The position numbers were made by a program, and so were the translations under genes. From JBNJFY01 sp051747265 (GTDB lineage: Bacteria; Bacteroidota; Rhodothermia; Balneolales; Balneolaceae): 64,000 nt of DNA. The DNA is taken from the NCBI GenBank assembly GCA_051747265.1, contig JBNJFY010000010.1:62001-126000 (forward strand), in the 5' to 3' direction. The notes beneath the pieces are model-generated. The model searched no databases. It was not told the DNA's origin and saw only the letters and a list, made by a program, of their open reading frames with translations. Below, in pieces: positions 55,078-63,767 of this stretch (positions are counted from its first letter, which is position 1; each line of letters starts with the position of its first letter).

Positions 55078-55827
55078 ATGAAAAAATATCATGCAAAATC
55101 ATTGCATTGGTTAACGGTTCTCGTCATTCTTCCAATCATGACGACCGGATGCTACACACAATTTAATCTATCGGTCCCCGAGGACTATCAATCGGAGTTT
55201 TATGACGGGCATAACTCCGGATTTGAGTATCGGGATTACCAAGTATACAATTATTGGAATTCAACTTGGTTTAATGCGCAGCCCGCCTACCAAGCGGAAC
55301 TGTTTACCTTTCATCAAATGGCGTTTCATAACCGTTTACCTTGGCTGGGTAATGTGTATCCCGATTATATTTGGGAGTTGATGGAAACCTATTGGTTCGG
55401 AAGTGCGCGAAATTATCGATTAGCTTATGCAGGCTTTTTTCGGCTGTATCGCAGTCAACATAATCTAAATGAACAAGGGATGGACTCTCCAGCCATAGTC
55501 AGTGATCAATCGGTCATGGCTTCCGTTTCATACAGCGCGTCAGTTATTGATCGGGCTGGAATTAATAGAGTCGGTAGAATTCATCATCGATCAGGTACCT
55601 TCAATGCTACCCGAGTGGAACGCATGGAAACCATTTCATTAACAAATAAAAATTCTGCTACGAATGGAATGATCCATGGTTCCCAGGATGCTACCCGATC
55701 ACCCCGACTGGGTGTTTCTAACCGCCCTGTTCAGGGTGAGCTGTTGAGGAATGGAAAGAGAAGCCATAAAGGAAGAGACGCGCGTTCATCTGGTACACGC
55801 AAAAATCGCTCGCGTTCTGATCAGTAA
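55078..55827 (+). CDS. Lipoprotein of unknown function, first of two related copies
   Basis: Not recognised as a known family. The lipobox TTGC (Cys at about 25) gives a lipoprotein of about 225 mature residues. The segment EFYDGHNSGFEYRDYQVY followed by NYWN is shared with the next lipoprotein gene (56190), as is CYTQ at the lipid-anchored cysteine. The middle is aromatic-rich. The C-terminal 50 residues are strongly basic (GKRSHKGRDARSSGTRKNRSR). A GTGGGGGT sequence precedes the ATG. It lies 115 bp after the NarL-type regulator and may be one of its targets. Confidence 0.75.
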   Translation: MKKYHAKSLHWLTVLVILPIMTTGCYTQFNLSVPEDYQSEFYDGHNSGFEYRDYQVYNYWNSTWFNAQPAYQAELFTFHQMAFHNRLPWLGNVYPDYIWELMETYWFGSARNYRLAYAGFFRLYRSQHNLNEQGMDSPAIVSDQSVMASVSYSASVIDRAGINRVGRIHHRSGTFNATRVERMETISLTNKNSATNGMIHGSQDATRSPRLGVSNRPVQGELLRNGKRSHKGRDARSSGTRKNRSRSDQ

Positions 55828-56189
55828 ATGTCATTTCCTTGCTATCCCTTTTGATGGTTAGCCCATTAAAGAGGATTACTATTTTAAGCAGGGCTTTGAA
55901 AAGTAGCAGATCATTGCGAACGTGGCGTGGTAATCTACTATTTAATTGGTCCCAAGGGTGATTGTTAATGCTGATTGCAATGGCTGATTAGGGCTTTGAG
56001 TGTAATGCGACGTCCTCTTTAGTGAAGCTAGTAAATAATGGTTAGTGGAATAATTTCTGTTATTTCTAGGCGCTCCTTGAAATTTAAGGCTATTACCTAC
56101 GTTAACATTATGATGTTATGGCTAGTTTTCTTTATGCGAACTAGCTTAACCGATAGCTACCCTATGGTTTAGGATTTTTATAACCAAAT
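55828..56189. other. Intergenic stretch without recognised features
   Basis: A 362-bp AT-rich gap between two related lipoprotein genes. No ORF with a ribosome binding site, repeat or strong hairpin is seen. Its right end should contain the promoter of the second lipoprotein. Confidence 0.4.
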
Positions 56190-56933
56190 ATGAGCGGCCT
56201 TATGAAAGCTTCATTTCTCAATAGATTACCCCTGATGGTACTTCTGATTTTCCTACCTGTGGTACTGAGTGGCTGCTATACGCAATTGCGAGTCTCCTCA
56301 ACCGATACCAGTGAACCCGTTTATCAGGATCGAGAAGAATACTATGACGGCTATAATTCCGGGTTTGAATATCGAGATTATCAAACGTATCGATATTGGA
56401 ACCCATACTGGATGGATGTAATCCCATATACTCCATATCCGTACGGTGGGATTTCGCTTGGCTGGTATAATAATCCCTTTTACTCAGGATGGATGAGCAG
56501 CCTCTATTACTATAACTATCCCTACCGATGGAATTCTTATTACTGGAGATCAGCATACGGATGGGGTTCCTATTATCCCTATTCCTACTGGGGTTATCGG
56601 AATTATTATCCCAGACATTATGATTATGGAGAAAAGGTGGTTCGGGCCAGTGGATTGAATCTGCTTCGGTATGACGCAATCGATTTAGACGGTGCAGGAC
56701 TGGACCGCTTAGGACGAATAGATCGCTATCGGTCCGGTAGTTCGGCCATACCAAGATTGCGTTCTAATCAATCGAGCTACAAATTCCCGAATGCAACGGA
56801 TCAACGAATTCGAATTCGAGATTCAGGTACGCGCGTTCGTTCCTCTTCGGGCAATCGAAGTCGCTCTGGCCGTGGTAATAGTTCTTCATCGGGCAGCAAC
56901 CGCACGGATCGTTCAAGATCCGGTGATAACTGA
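56190..56933 (+). CDS. Lipoprotein of unknown function, second copy, Tyr-rich with Arg/Ser tail
   Basis: A 247-aa lipoprotein with lipobox VLSGC and CYTQ after it. ATG 56190 or ATG 56202 (MKASFLNRLPLMV) can be the start. YYDGYNSGFEYRDYQTY and RYWN match the preceding lipoprotein. Residues about 75-150 are extremely rich in Tyr, Trp, Ser and Gly (YYNYPYRWNSYYWRSAYGWG), and the last 45 residues are an Arg/Ser/Gly low-complexity tail. This composition resembles surface-exposed or disordered adhesive segments, not an enzyme. The FadL-like gene follows after 52 bp. Confidence 0.75.
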   Translation: MSGLMKASFLNRLPLMVLLIFLPVVLSGCYTQLRVSSTDTSEPVYQDREEYYDGYNSGFEYRDYQTYRYWNPYWMDVIPYTPYPYGGISLGWYNNPFYSGWMSSLYYYNYPYRWNSYYWRSAYGWGSYYPYSYWGYRNYYPRHYDYGEKVVRASGLNLLRYDAIDLDGAGLDRLGRIDRYRSGSSAIPRLRSNQSSYKFPNATDQRIRIRDSGTRVRSSSGNRSRSGRGNSSSSGSNRTDRSRSGDN

Positions 56934-56985
56934 TAAATGGTTGTTCGGTTGGTTAAAGTATTCATCTGCATTAATTGGGCATGAA

Positions 56986-58470
56986 ATGATGGCGTCAAAA
57001 AATTGGATCAAGAGTGGACTATTTGAGGGCGCGTTGATGTTGAGCCTTTGGGTATTGGTATCCGTTTCTTCGGTTAAGGCCCAAAATGCCAGTGACGCTT
57101 TACGATATAGTCTGCGATATCAGGCTACAGGGTTAGAAGTGATGGCTTTTCCCGGTTCGGCAATGACCATGAAATCGGTTTCTGCCTCATCATTTTATAA
57201 TCCTGCTGCTTTGGCGCTCTATGATGAATCATTAATTCGGATTGGGGTAGATTATAATCGCGATCATACCGATGGAGGTTATTTGACTAATAGCCAAGCG
57301 ACCAAATCTGATTGGATCGGATTAGGTGAATTAGGAGGTGTGTATTCCTTCCCCACCGAACGGGGAAGTCTGGTTATCGGAATCGGGTACAGTCGTACAG
57401 CTACTTATGAACGGGAGGTTGAATTCAGTGGATTCAATACTGAGCATACCATAACAGATTTCTTCAATACCAGTTCGTTTTACGGGGATATCGCCTATAA
57501 TGCTTTCGCAATCGACTCAGTAGGTACGGGAACCCAATCTATTCTGCGGCAACAGCCCGGATCCTTCCAAGGCATTCAGCAGGAAATTTCCAGGGTGGAG
57601 GAAGGTACACAGGCTTATTACTCATTTACGTTTGCTACTGAATTTAAACGTAATCTGTTTGTGGGTGCGTCAGTAAATATCATCGGTGGAGATTATGATT
57701 ACCAGCGCTCTTTTGAAGAGGTGGATCCCAACGATATTTATAATGGTTCCGGAGCAACCACTGATTTTCTGAGTATGCAGAGTATTGATAACATCAGTAC
57801 GGTTTATTCGGGAGTATCAATCAACATGGGGTTACTTTTTACTCCTATGGAGGAGTTCCGAATTGGATTGGGATACCAGATACCCACACGTCTAGAAGTC
57901 GAAGAGACCTATTCTTCCGCCATTCAAACCAGGTTCGATAACGGGGATCAGTTCTCGGATGAATTAGATGGTAATCAAACGTATAAGGTTAAATATCCAG
58001 CTAGGTTAAATGCGGGGATCTATTTTAAATTATTTTCGCTAATTGAAGCTACCGGACAGGCGGAATATGTCGATTATTCAACCACAGGCTTAGAAGACCT
58101 GGGAGATCCATTTTACCAAGATGGCGAGAATAATTATATCGAGTCGGCTTACACATCCATTTGGAACCTGAGTGGTGGCTTGGGGTTTGATTTAGGAATG
58201 GCTCGGATTAGCGGGGGGGTATCCTATTATCCATCAGCTTATACAGAAGATCCCCAGGCGATCGGCGATCGGTGGGTGTATAGCGGGGGCATTAGTTACC
58301 AATTTGATCAAGATATTACCCTATATGCCAGTGGATCATGGACGCAGTGGGAGCAAACTTCCGTGGAATATCAATTCTTTAATACGGATACCAATGCTTG
58401 GAATAATGCCACTAGCAGGGAAGATATCGATGCTCTTCAAATCTTATTGGGAATCAGTATCGCAATCTAA
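56986..58470 (+). CDS. FadL/OmpP1-like outer-membrane beta-barrel protein
   Basis: A 494-aa outer-membrane transporter-like protein. The open frame extends upstream to 56791, but that part overlaps the lipoprotein gene and has no membrane or signal character; ATG 56986 (or 56989) puts the signal peptide (MASKNWIKSGLFEGALMLSL, ending VKAQ) at the N-terminus. The mature start (GLEVMAFPGSAMTM, SSFYNPAALALYD) is typical of the OmpP1/FadL/TodX family, followed by many amphipathic strands (IRIGVDYN, GSLVIGIGYSRT, FRIGLGYQIPTRLEV, ITLYASGSWTQW). It may take up hydrophobic compounds. It follows the two lipoproteins in the same direction. Confidence 0.83.
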   Translation: MMASKNWIKSGLFEGALMLSLWVLVSVSSVKAQNASDALRYSLRYQATGLEVMAFPGSAMTMKSVSASSFYNPAALALYDESLIRIGVDYNRDHTDGGYLTNSQATKSDWIGLGELGGVYSFPTERGSLVIGIGYSRTATYEREVEFSGFNTEHTITDFFNTSSFYGDIAYNAFAIDSVGTGTQSILRQQPGSFQGIQQEISRVEEGTQAYYSFTFATEFKRNLFVGASVNIIGGDYDYQRSFEEVDPNDIYNGSGATTDFLSMQSIDNISTVYSGVSINMGLLFTPMEEFRIGLGYQIPTRLEVEETYSSAIQTRFDNGDQFSDELDGNQTYKVKYPARLNAGIYFKLFSLIEATGQAEYVDYSTTGLEDLGDPFYQDGENNYIESAYTSIWNLSGGLGFDLGMARISGGVSYYPSAYTEDPQAIGDRWVYSGGISYQFDQDITLYASGSWTQWEQTSVEYQFFNTDTNAWNNATSREDIDALQILLGISIAI

Positions 58471-58478
58471 CTCAGCTG

Positions 58479-59438
58479 CTAATCAAAGCTAATGATAGCT
58501 CGAACCGGGTAATGATCACTGGTAGTATTGCCGTATGCTTCAATGTATTTTTCAACGGATTGCACTACTTCGGCACTTCCCTCCACATAATAAGGCATAA
58601 CCTCATTGCTGTAGGTGATATGGTCGATCACATCATCATAGCGTACCGTGGAAGAGGTGCCGTCTAATCCCAAGGTTCCGGTCACCACGGTAAAAGCATC
58701 ACTATTCTGTTTGAAATTATAATAGGGGGTTAGCTCGTAACCAGAAGAGGTACCATAAATGGATTCGTCTATATCATCGTTGTAGTCTCCCAAAAAAATG
58801 ATTGAAGTGCGGGGATGGTTGTTTTGTAGATAATTATACAACGATTCCGCCGCCGCTTTTCTTCGCTCATAATCTTCCCGATCAGTGCAGCATTTGGCAT
58901 GAATTACAATGGCCATAAAGCGGTGACTGCCTCCTTCGTAACTATAATCGAAGTTTAGTACGAAAGGGAAGCGTCCCGCAAAATGATACTCATCCAACCC
59001 TTCATCTTCTCCGATAAAATCAGTGGATACATTACTGATGGTCTCTGAATTATATAAAAAGGCGGTTTTCTGTATCCAATCAATATGTGTAGCCACGTAG
59101 CCTTCGTAGCCGGTCATATATTTGGTGAGGGAGTCGATTTGGCTTTCGCTATACACCTCTTGCAGGGCGTAAAAATCGGCATCCAGCGAATCTATGACCG
59201 TCAACACGTTTTTCAACTGTCGGCGCTCATCTCCAGGACCATTAGAAGTAGACCCAAACCATTCCAAGTTCCAGGTAATGGTTTCCAGTTGATTATCCGC
59301 CGGTACAGTCTCCTGAATAGGAATTTGTAGCGGGGGATCCGGCTCTGGCTCATCCGGACCGGTTGTGTTATCATCGCAACTAACGATTAATAAAGCAGAT
59401 GAAAACAGAATAAAAAATACAGGGAATAGCCGTCGCAT
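58479..59438 (-). CDS. Secreted endonuclease/exonuclease/phosphatase-family lipoprotein
   Basis: A 319-aa lipoprotein with lipobox IVSC (Cys at about 21) and an acidic, Pro-rich linker (DEPEPDPPLQIP). The EEP catalytic domain (about 50-318) shows TWNLEWFG, the metal-ligand Glu in YALQEVY, HAKC, the Asp/Asn pair in FLGDYNDD, DDVIDHITYS and the terminal SDHYPVRA. The motifs suggest an active metal-dependent phosphodiesterase or nuclease anchored on the cell surface or in the periplasm, perhaps for phosphate or nucleotide scavenging; the substrate is inferred only. Its stop is 8 bp from that of the convergent FadL-like gene. Confidence 0.9.
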   Translation of the reverse strand: MRRLFPVFFILFSSALLIVSCDDNTTGPDEPEPDPPLQIPIQETVPADNQLETITWNLEWFGSTSNGPGDERRQLKNVLTVIDSLDADFYALQEVYSESQIDSLTKYMTGYEGYVATHIDWIQKTAFLYNSETISNVSTDFIGEDEGLDEYHFAGRFPFVLNFDYSYEGGSHRFMAIVIHAKCCTDREDYERRKAAAESLYNYLQNNHPRTSIIFLGDYNDDIDESIYGTSSGYELTPYYNFKQNSDAFTVVTGTLGLDGTSSTVRYDDVIDHITYSNEVMPYYVEGSAEVVQSVEKYIEAYGNTTSDHYPVRAIISFD

Positions 59439-59509
59439 ATATTCAGTTACTTTAAAATATGTGGACTAAGCGAAGTCGAAGTGAAGATATTTATTCCCTG
59501 TAAATTCTA

Positions 59510-60409
59510 CTAATCCTCAATTTCTTCTTCGAGTTCTGGTTTTTTAGGGTTGAAACTCAGTACCGGTGTGGAGACATGCCGTACCACATTACCGGTGGTG
59601 CTGCCCATCATCATATAGTCAATGCCCGTACGGCCCACCGTAGCCATGGCAATTAGGTTATATTCTCGTTCCGTGTTGAGATTATAAATGGTCTCGTGTG
59701 GAGTATCAGATGATACGAGAACTTCCGTATTAACCCGACTGGAAATATCATGGAAGTATTCCTTCACCACCACATTTAACCGCTGCTCTCGCAGATTCAC
59801 AAACGTTTGGGCGGTGCTATCATCATCAAATTGGTTGTAACTAAGTACGTGAATGAGATCAATATCAGCCCCCGTTTTTTCTGCAATAGCCTTTGCGAAA
59901 GGGAATATCGAATAAGAATTTTCCGAAAAATCGGTAGTCACCAATATTTTTTTAAGCGGGGTAAGAATAGATTCTTCCTCTAAAATGAGCACCGGAACAT
60001 GGGATAGCCGCAGCGTTTTTTCAGCTACAGATCCCAACAGCATGCGGCTGAAACCTGTTCTGCCATGTGTTCCCATGATGATCATATCATGTTCTTTCCC
60101 AGCTTCCACAATGCAATGGGCAGGATTACCCACTTCAACTACGGCATGTTTCAGGTATTTGCTGTCTACATGTTCCCGAACCAGTGTGTTCATGCGATCG
60201 GTCAAGGTTTCTTCCATATCCACAAAATTTTCAGGAACGGAAGGGCCCAACCCCAATGAATAAGGGCCGTCTAATTCTGAAATGGGGATGTAGGCATGGA
60301 ACGGGGTGATTTGCGCATCAAACAATTTGGCCAGTTCGCCGGCAGCCTCAAGTGCTTGAAGACTTAATTCGGAAAAATCGATGGGTACTAATAATTTTTT
60401 CATTTTCAT
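59510..60409 (-). CDS. Tandem universal stress protein
   Basis: A 299-aa cytoplasmic protein with two Usp domains (about 1-145 and 150-290). Each starts with the expected strand and Asp (KKLLVPIDFSELS; KKILVTTDFSENS) and ends with an ATP-binding G-2x-G-9x-G(S/T) loop (GTHGRTGFSRMLLGS; ATVGRTGIDYMMMGS). The acidic tail ELEEEIED is unusual but short. There are two adjacent start candidates, Met1 and Met3. It is divergently transcribed from the LPP20/PKD gene; the shared 232-bp region contains a palindrome. Confidence 0.93.
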   Translation of the reverse strand: MKMKKLLVPIDFSELSLQALEAAGELAKLFDAQITPFHAYIPISELDGPYSLGLGPSVPENFVDMEETLTDRMNTLVREHVDSKYLKHAVVEVGNPAHCIVEAGKEHDMIIMGTHGRTGFSRMLLGSVAEKTLRLSHVPVLILEEESILTPLKKILVTTDFSENSYSIFPFAKAIAEKTGADIDLIHVLSYNQFDDDSTAQTFVNLREQRLNVVVKEYFHDISSRVNTEVLVSSDTPHETIYNLNTEREYNLIAMATVGRTGIDYMMMGSTTGNVVRHVSTPVLSFNPKKPELEEEIED

Positions 60410-60508
60410 GATTACATCCTCATTGTCATTTGATGGGAACTATTCTCTATAAAGAAACATATAACCTCTTAAACGACAACCGCTTAAGGTTCACACTTAT
60501 TGTGTTGT

Positions 60509-60520
60509 GGGAATATTCCC
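60509..60520. promoter_or_regulatory. Palindrome in the divergent promoter region
   Basis: GGGAATATTCCC is a perfect 12-bp palindrome, about 100 bp from the usp start and 120 bp from the other gene. It could be an operator for a dimeric regulator; no binding protein is implied by the context. Confidence 0.3.
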
Positions 60521-60641
60521 CACTATTTGTAGGGTTCAGCTTTTTCTATTTTTAACCAATTCTAAGATTCTCTATACTGTAGAGTGCAAATAATTCTGTG
60601 AAGGGAATAATTTAATCAAGGGCTTGGGGTCAGTCTACGTT

Positions 60642-62678
60642 ATGCCATCAAGGTATTCAATCGTTGGGACAAATACACTCGGTACTGTCTGTACAGCAAT
60701 TATCTTGCTGATCGGGTTCAATCTATATTGTGCGCCAGATCTTATCGCCCAATCGCGCGAGATTGAGGATAAAATTGAACGGATCAAGCAGCGTTCGAAT
60801 GTCGTGTATGTGCAGGTAAGCTCCGATCTGTCCAAACAGGATGCCGAAGAAAAGGCGATGCTTGAGTTAAAGGAAAGTGTATTACAGCGTTATGGTAGCA
60901 ATGTAGCTGTAGGGAGTGGGTCCATAGATGATCTTCAACTCAAATTAGAGTTGAAGAAAGTAGGCTTGGATGCTCGAACCTTCTACTGGGATCGACGTCG
61001 TGATCATTACATATTTGCGTATGTAGAGGAAGAACAAGCACAGCAATATGTCATCGATCGGGCTACTTTTGCCTTTCGGGATCCGGATAGTTATACCTTT
61101 TCCAATGCCACTCATCCAGACGAGGAAACGGCCCTCAACCAAGCAAGAGCCAACCTGATTACTCAGTTCCAGGTAACTGTTCAAGCCGAGCAGCGATCCC
61201 AAATCACAGAGGTCAACGGAGAGGTGAATGATAAATTTAGTTCTCAGACTCGGGCCTTTTCAAAAATGTCGTTGATCGGTTTAAAAACTATGACGTTTAA
61301 TATCGGGGATAATACCTATGCATTTGCCTATATCAGCCATGAGGACAAAGAAGAATCCTTCGCGGCCGCGAAAAATCGAGTTTTATCATTGGTGCAAGAG
61401 GGGGAGCGGCAGTGGAATTGGGGCAACTATTCTCGGGCCGTCAATAACTATTATCGGGCCTACATATTAAGTGATGCCTACTACAAGCCGATTACTTATG
61501 AATTTTCAAATGGCAACTCGACCAAAGACTTACAGGAAACACTACGTCTTAAAGTAGAAGAGTTTTTCCAGACTATGGAGGTGGATGTGCGTCCTGCCTA
61601 TGAAATTGCCGAGCAGGATATCGTTGCTCCCTTTAAACTGAAAAAAGAGGATGACTTAGTAAATCGTGTCACCTACAAGTATGAGGTTCAGGGATATAGT
61701 CATGTCAACCAGATCAACTATGGTAAGGGAAAACTTGAATTTACCAATTACTACCCGAATGAACGGGTGGAGGTGTTTCCCGTCGAATTTGGTATCGATA
61801 TATCACAGGAATTAGAGTCGGATCCGGTACTTCGTGAACTAGAACCAGCTCGTAAATTCTTTGTGTCTCGACCCATTCAGGTGGACTTTTCCAATGTATT
61901 TAAAGTCACTATTCAAGCTTATTTCGATGGCGTAGATATTACCTACTCCGTAGAAACCAGAAATTTGGTGGCAACTACAGCACAATGGGATTTTGGGGAT
62001 GGCGAAACCACCGTTGGGCTAAACCCGGAGCATAGTTATAAACGACTTGGGGTGTTCCCCGTCAATGTGGTTGTAAATGGTGATTCCAAACTTTCTGATA
62101 CTAAATATTTGGATTTAGAGCAGGGCATACTGAGAAATGATCCGCCTCAAACACTATTAGCTTCAGCGGAGTCTACACAAACACCATCGTCGGCACCAAC
62201 TACTGCACAGCCAACTCCCAGTGCTGAAAATTCTAGCCAACCGTTAGAATCCGAGGCCTCAGTGAAGGATTCGGTGACCACATCCGGGCAAGATTCCAGC
62301 GATGACACTTCGGAACAAGAAGAAGAGTCAAAACAAACTGCGTTGGTAAAGCAGGTTTCAGATGTTAAACAAGAAACCTATCGAGATTATATCACCGATA
62401 CTTATAAAAAGATTACGGAGTATCGCTCGCTAGGTGGGTTGTCAACAACACTGAAGCGTTTGCAGAAAAAGGGAACCATTGAGTATGGGAAACAGAGTAG
62501 TTTGTTTGACTCTGAGGGAGCGTTGGTCATTGTTGCAGATCTGCAAAAAGGTACAGTGATTGATTTCTTGATTTTTAAAGAAAATCGATATATCCGTACA
62601 AAAACGGGTGAAGAGATGACCAATTTGAATGAAAAGTATTCAGGGAAACGTACATTGTGGGTGAAAGAAACGGAATAA
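60642..62678 (+). CDS. Exported LPP20-like / PKD-domain protein
   Basis: A protein of about 678 aa from ATG 60642 (a TTG at 60624 is in frame but adds nothing). The signal peptide lies about 14-36 (ILLIGFNLYCAPDLIAQ). Two LPP20-like domains follow (about 45-125 and 130-245; KQDAEEKAMLELKES, DEETALNQARANLITQ), then a helical part with WNWGNYSRAVNNYYRAY, a PKD domain (about 405-490, WDFGDGETT, HSYKRLGVFPV), a Ser/Thr/Gln-rich acidic linker (about 505-570) and a C-terminal small domain (about 580-678). It is probably periplasmic or outer-membrane associated. The next gene starts 8 bp after its stop, so the two form an operon. Confidence 0.8.
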   Translation: MPSRYSIVGTNTLGTVCTAIILLIGFNLYCAPDLIAQSREIEDKIERIKQRSNVVYVQVSSDLSKQDAEEKAMLELKESVLQRYGSNVAVGSGSIDDLQLKLELKKVGLDARTFYWDRRRDHYIFAYVEEEQAQQYVIDRATFAFRDPDSYTFSNATHPDEETALNQARANLITQFQVTVQAEQRSQITEVNGEVNDKFSSQTRAFSKMSLIGLKTMTFNIGDNTYAFAYISHEDKEESFAAAKNRVLSLVQEGERQWNWGNYSRAVNNYYRAYILSDAYYKPITYEFSNGNSTKDLQETLRLKVEEFFQTMEVDVRPAYEIAEQDIVAPFKLKKEDDLVNRVTYKYEVQGYSHVNQINYGKGKLEFTNYYPNERVEVFPVEFGIDISQELESDPVLRELEPARKFFVSRPIQVDFSNVFKVTIQAYFDGVDITYSVETRNLVATTAQWDFGDGETTVGLNPEHSYKRLGVFPVNVVVNGDSKLSDTKYLDLEQGILRNDPPQTLLASAESTQTPSSAPTTAQPTPSAENSSQPLESEASVKDSVTTSGQDSSDDTSEQEEESKQTALVKQVSDVKQETYRDYITDTYKKITEYRSLGGLSTTLKRLQKKGTIEYGKQSSLFDSEGALVIVADLQKGTVIDFLIFKENRYIRTKTGEEMTNLNEKYSGKRTLWVKETE

Positions 62679-62685
62679 GAATGTT

Positions 62686-63729
62686 ATGAATTGGACACAA
62701 AGAAATGTGAATGTTGGGATTCTTCTAATCGCACTGGGCTTGTTAATCCAACCTAGTTTAATGCAAGCCCAGAAAACGGATAATCTTCCCGATCCGGAGG
62801 TGGTTCTGTTTGATGGTCCGGGACAACAAGTGGTTAGTATGTTGCAAGAGCGTCTGACCACTATAGTACGGGCAGTAAATGACTATCAAACACAGGACAG
62901 TACGCTTTCCTTGGCTGAATTTGTTCCAGCAGAGTATATACAAGGAGATGATGGGGAATTTGGCGTGAAGGAATTGCAGGCCCTTGCCGATACGACGGGT
63001 ATGGTTTTTACCAAAGAAAAACTCGAAACATCCGTGCTCACCATGAGTGATGGGCTTTACGAAGTCCGCCGCTTATTTGTGGATGTTCAAACCAAGGGAA
63101 ATGAAAATGCCGAAAATACCCAGGAATTAGTGCTCAATTTTTCCCCGGATGGGATCATGAATGGTGCTCGATTCGCAATGAGTATGACCCGCTATGATGA
63201 AATATTGATGGAAAGCCGATCCCTGGAAGATGATTTCCGAAGAAAACAGATCATTGGTTATTTGGAGCGATTTCGAACCGCCTATAACAAAAAAGATATC
63301 GATTTCATTGAGCAGCAGTTTAGTGATAACGCCTTGATTATTACTGGTACGCGGATACAAAAAGCCGAAAATCAAAAAGAACTTCCCATGAAGGAAGAGA
63401 AAGTACCGAATAATGGCTACAAACTAATTAAACGCTCTAAGCAAGAGTACATTAGTAATCTGCGCAATAACATTTTTAAGAATAACTCCTTTATTAATGT
63501 GGAGTTTGAAGGCATCAATATTTACCAGCATCCACAGTATGAAGAAGTCTATGGAATTAATCTATTCCAGAAATGGTCAAGTAGTAGTTATTCAGATGAG
63601 GGGTATCTGTTTTTAATGATTGATTATGAAAATGAAAATCAACCCATGATCTATGTTCGGGCCTGGCAACCAGAACCTTTCGACAATGGGACGGTAATCG
63701 AAATGGATATGTTCGAGTTGGTTAAGTAG
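62686..63729 (+). CDS. Exported protein related to the 404-aa partner proteins (third paralogue)
   Basis: A 347-aa protein with signal peptide (about 1-27, ending LMQAQ). It aligns across its length with the proteins at 9220-10434 and 33394-34608: LVLNFSPDGIMNGARFAM corresponds to LTFALDGTFLRVSAD, YLERFRTAYNKKD to FLNQYRQAYEQY, NALIITGTR to AKIVTGKEK, and YSDEGYLFLMIDYE to YTDQGYLFMLVDLS. It lacks the C-terminal membrane helix and proline-rich tail of those two. The fold is probably NTF2/SnoaL-like in the second half (inference). It is the second gene of an operon with the LPP20/PKD protein, so the family also pairs with a non-giant exported protein. Confidence 0.8.
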   Translation: MNWTQRNVNVGILLIALGLLIQPSLMQAQKTDNLPDPEVVLFDGPGQQVVSMLQERLTTIVRAVNDYQTQDSTLSLAEFVPAEYIQGDDGEFGVKELQALADTTGMVFTKEKLETSVLTMSDGLYEVRRLFVDVQTKGNENAENTQELVLNFSPDGIMNGARFAMSMTRYDEILMESRSLEDDFRRKQIIGYLERFRTAYNKKDIDFIEQQFSDNALIITGTRIQKAENQKELPMKEEKVPNNGYKLIKRSKQEYISNLRNNIFKNNSFINVEFEGINIYQHPQYEEVYGINLFQKWSSSSYSDEGYLFLMIDYENENQPMIYVRAWQPEPFDNGTVIEMDMFELVK

Positions 63730-63767
63730 GATGGCTTTTTAGCGGTTGAATGTAATTAGGATGGTAC

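Noticed and set aside
56791..56985. N-terminal extension of the FadL-like protein
   Set aside because: It overlaps the lipoprotein gene in another frame and would place the signal peptide 65 residues inside the protein.
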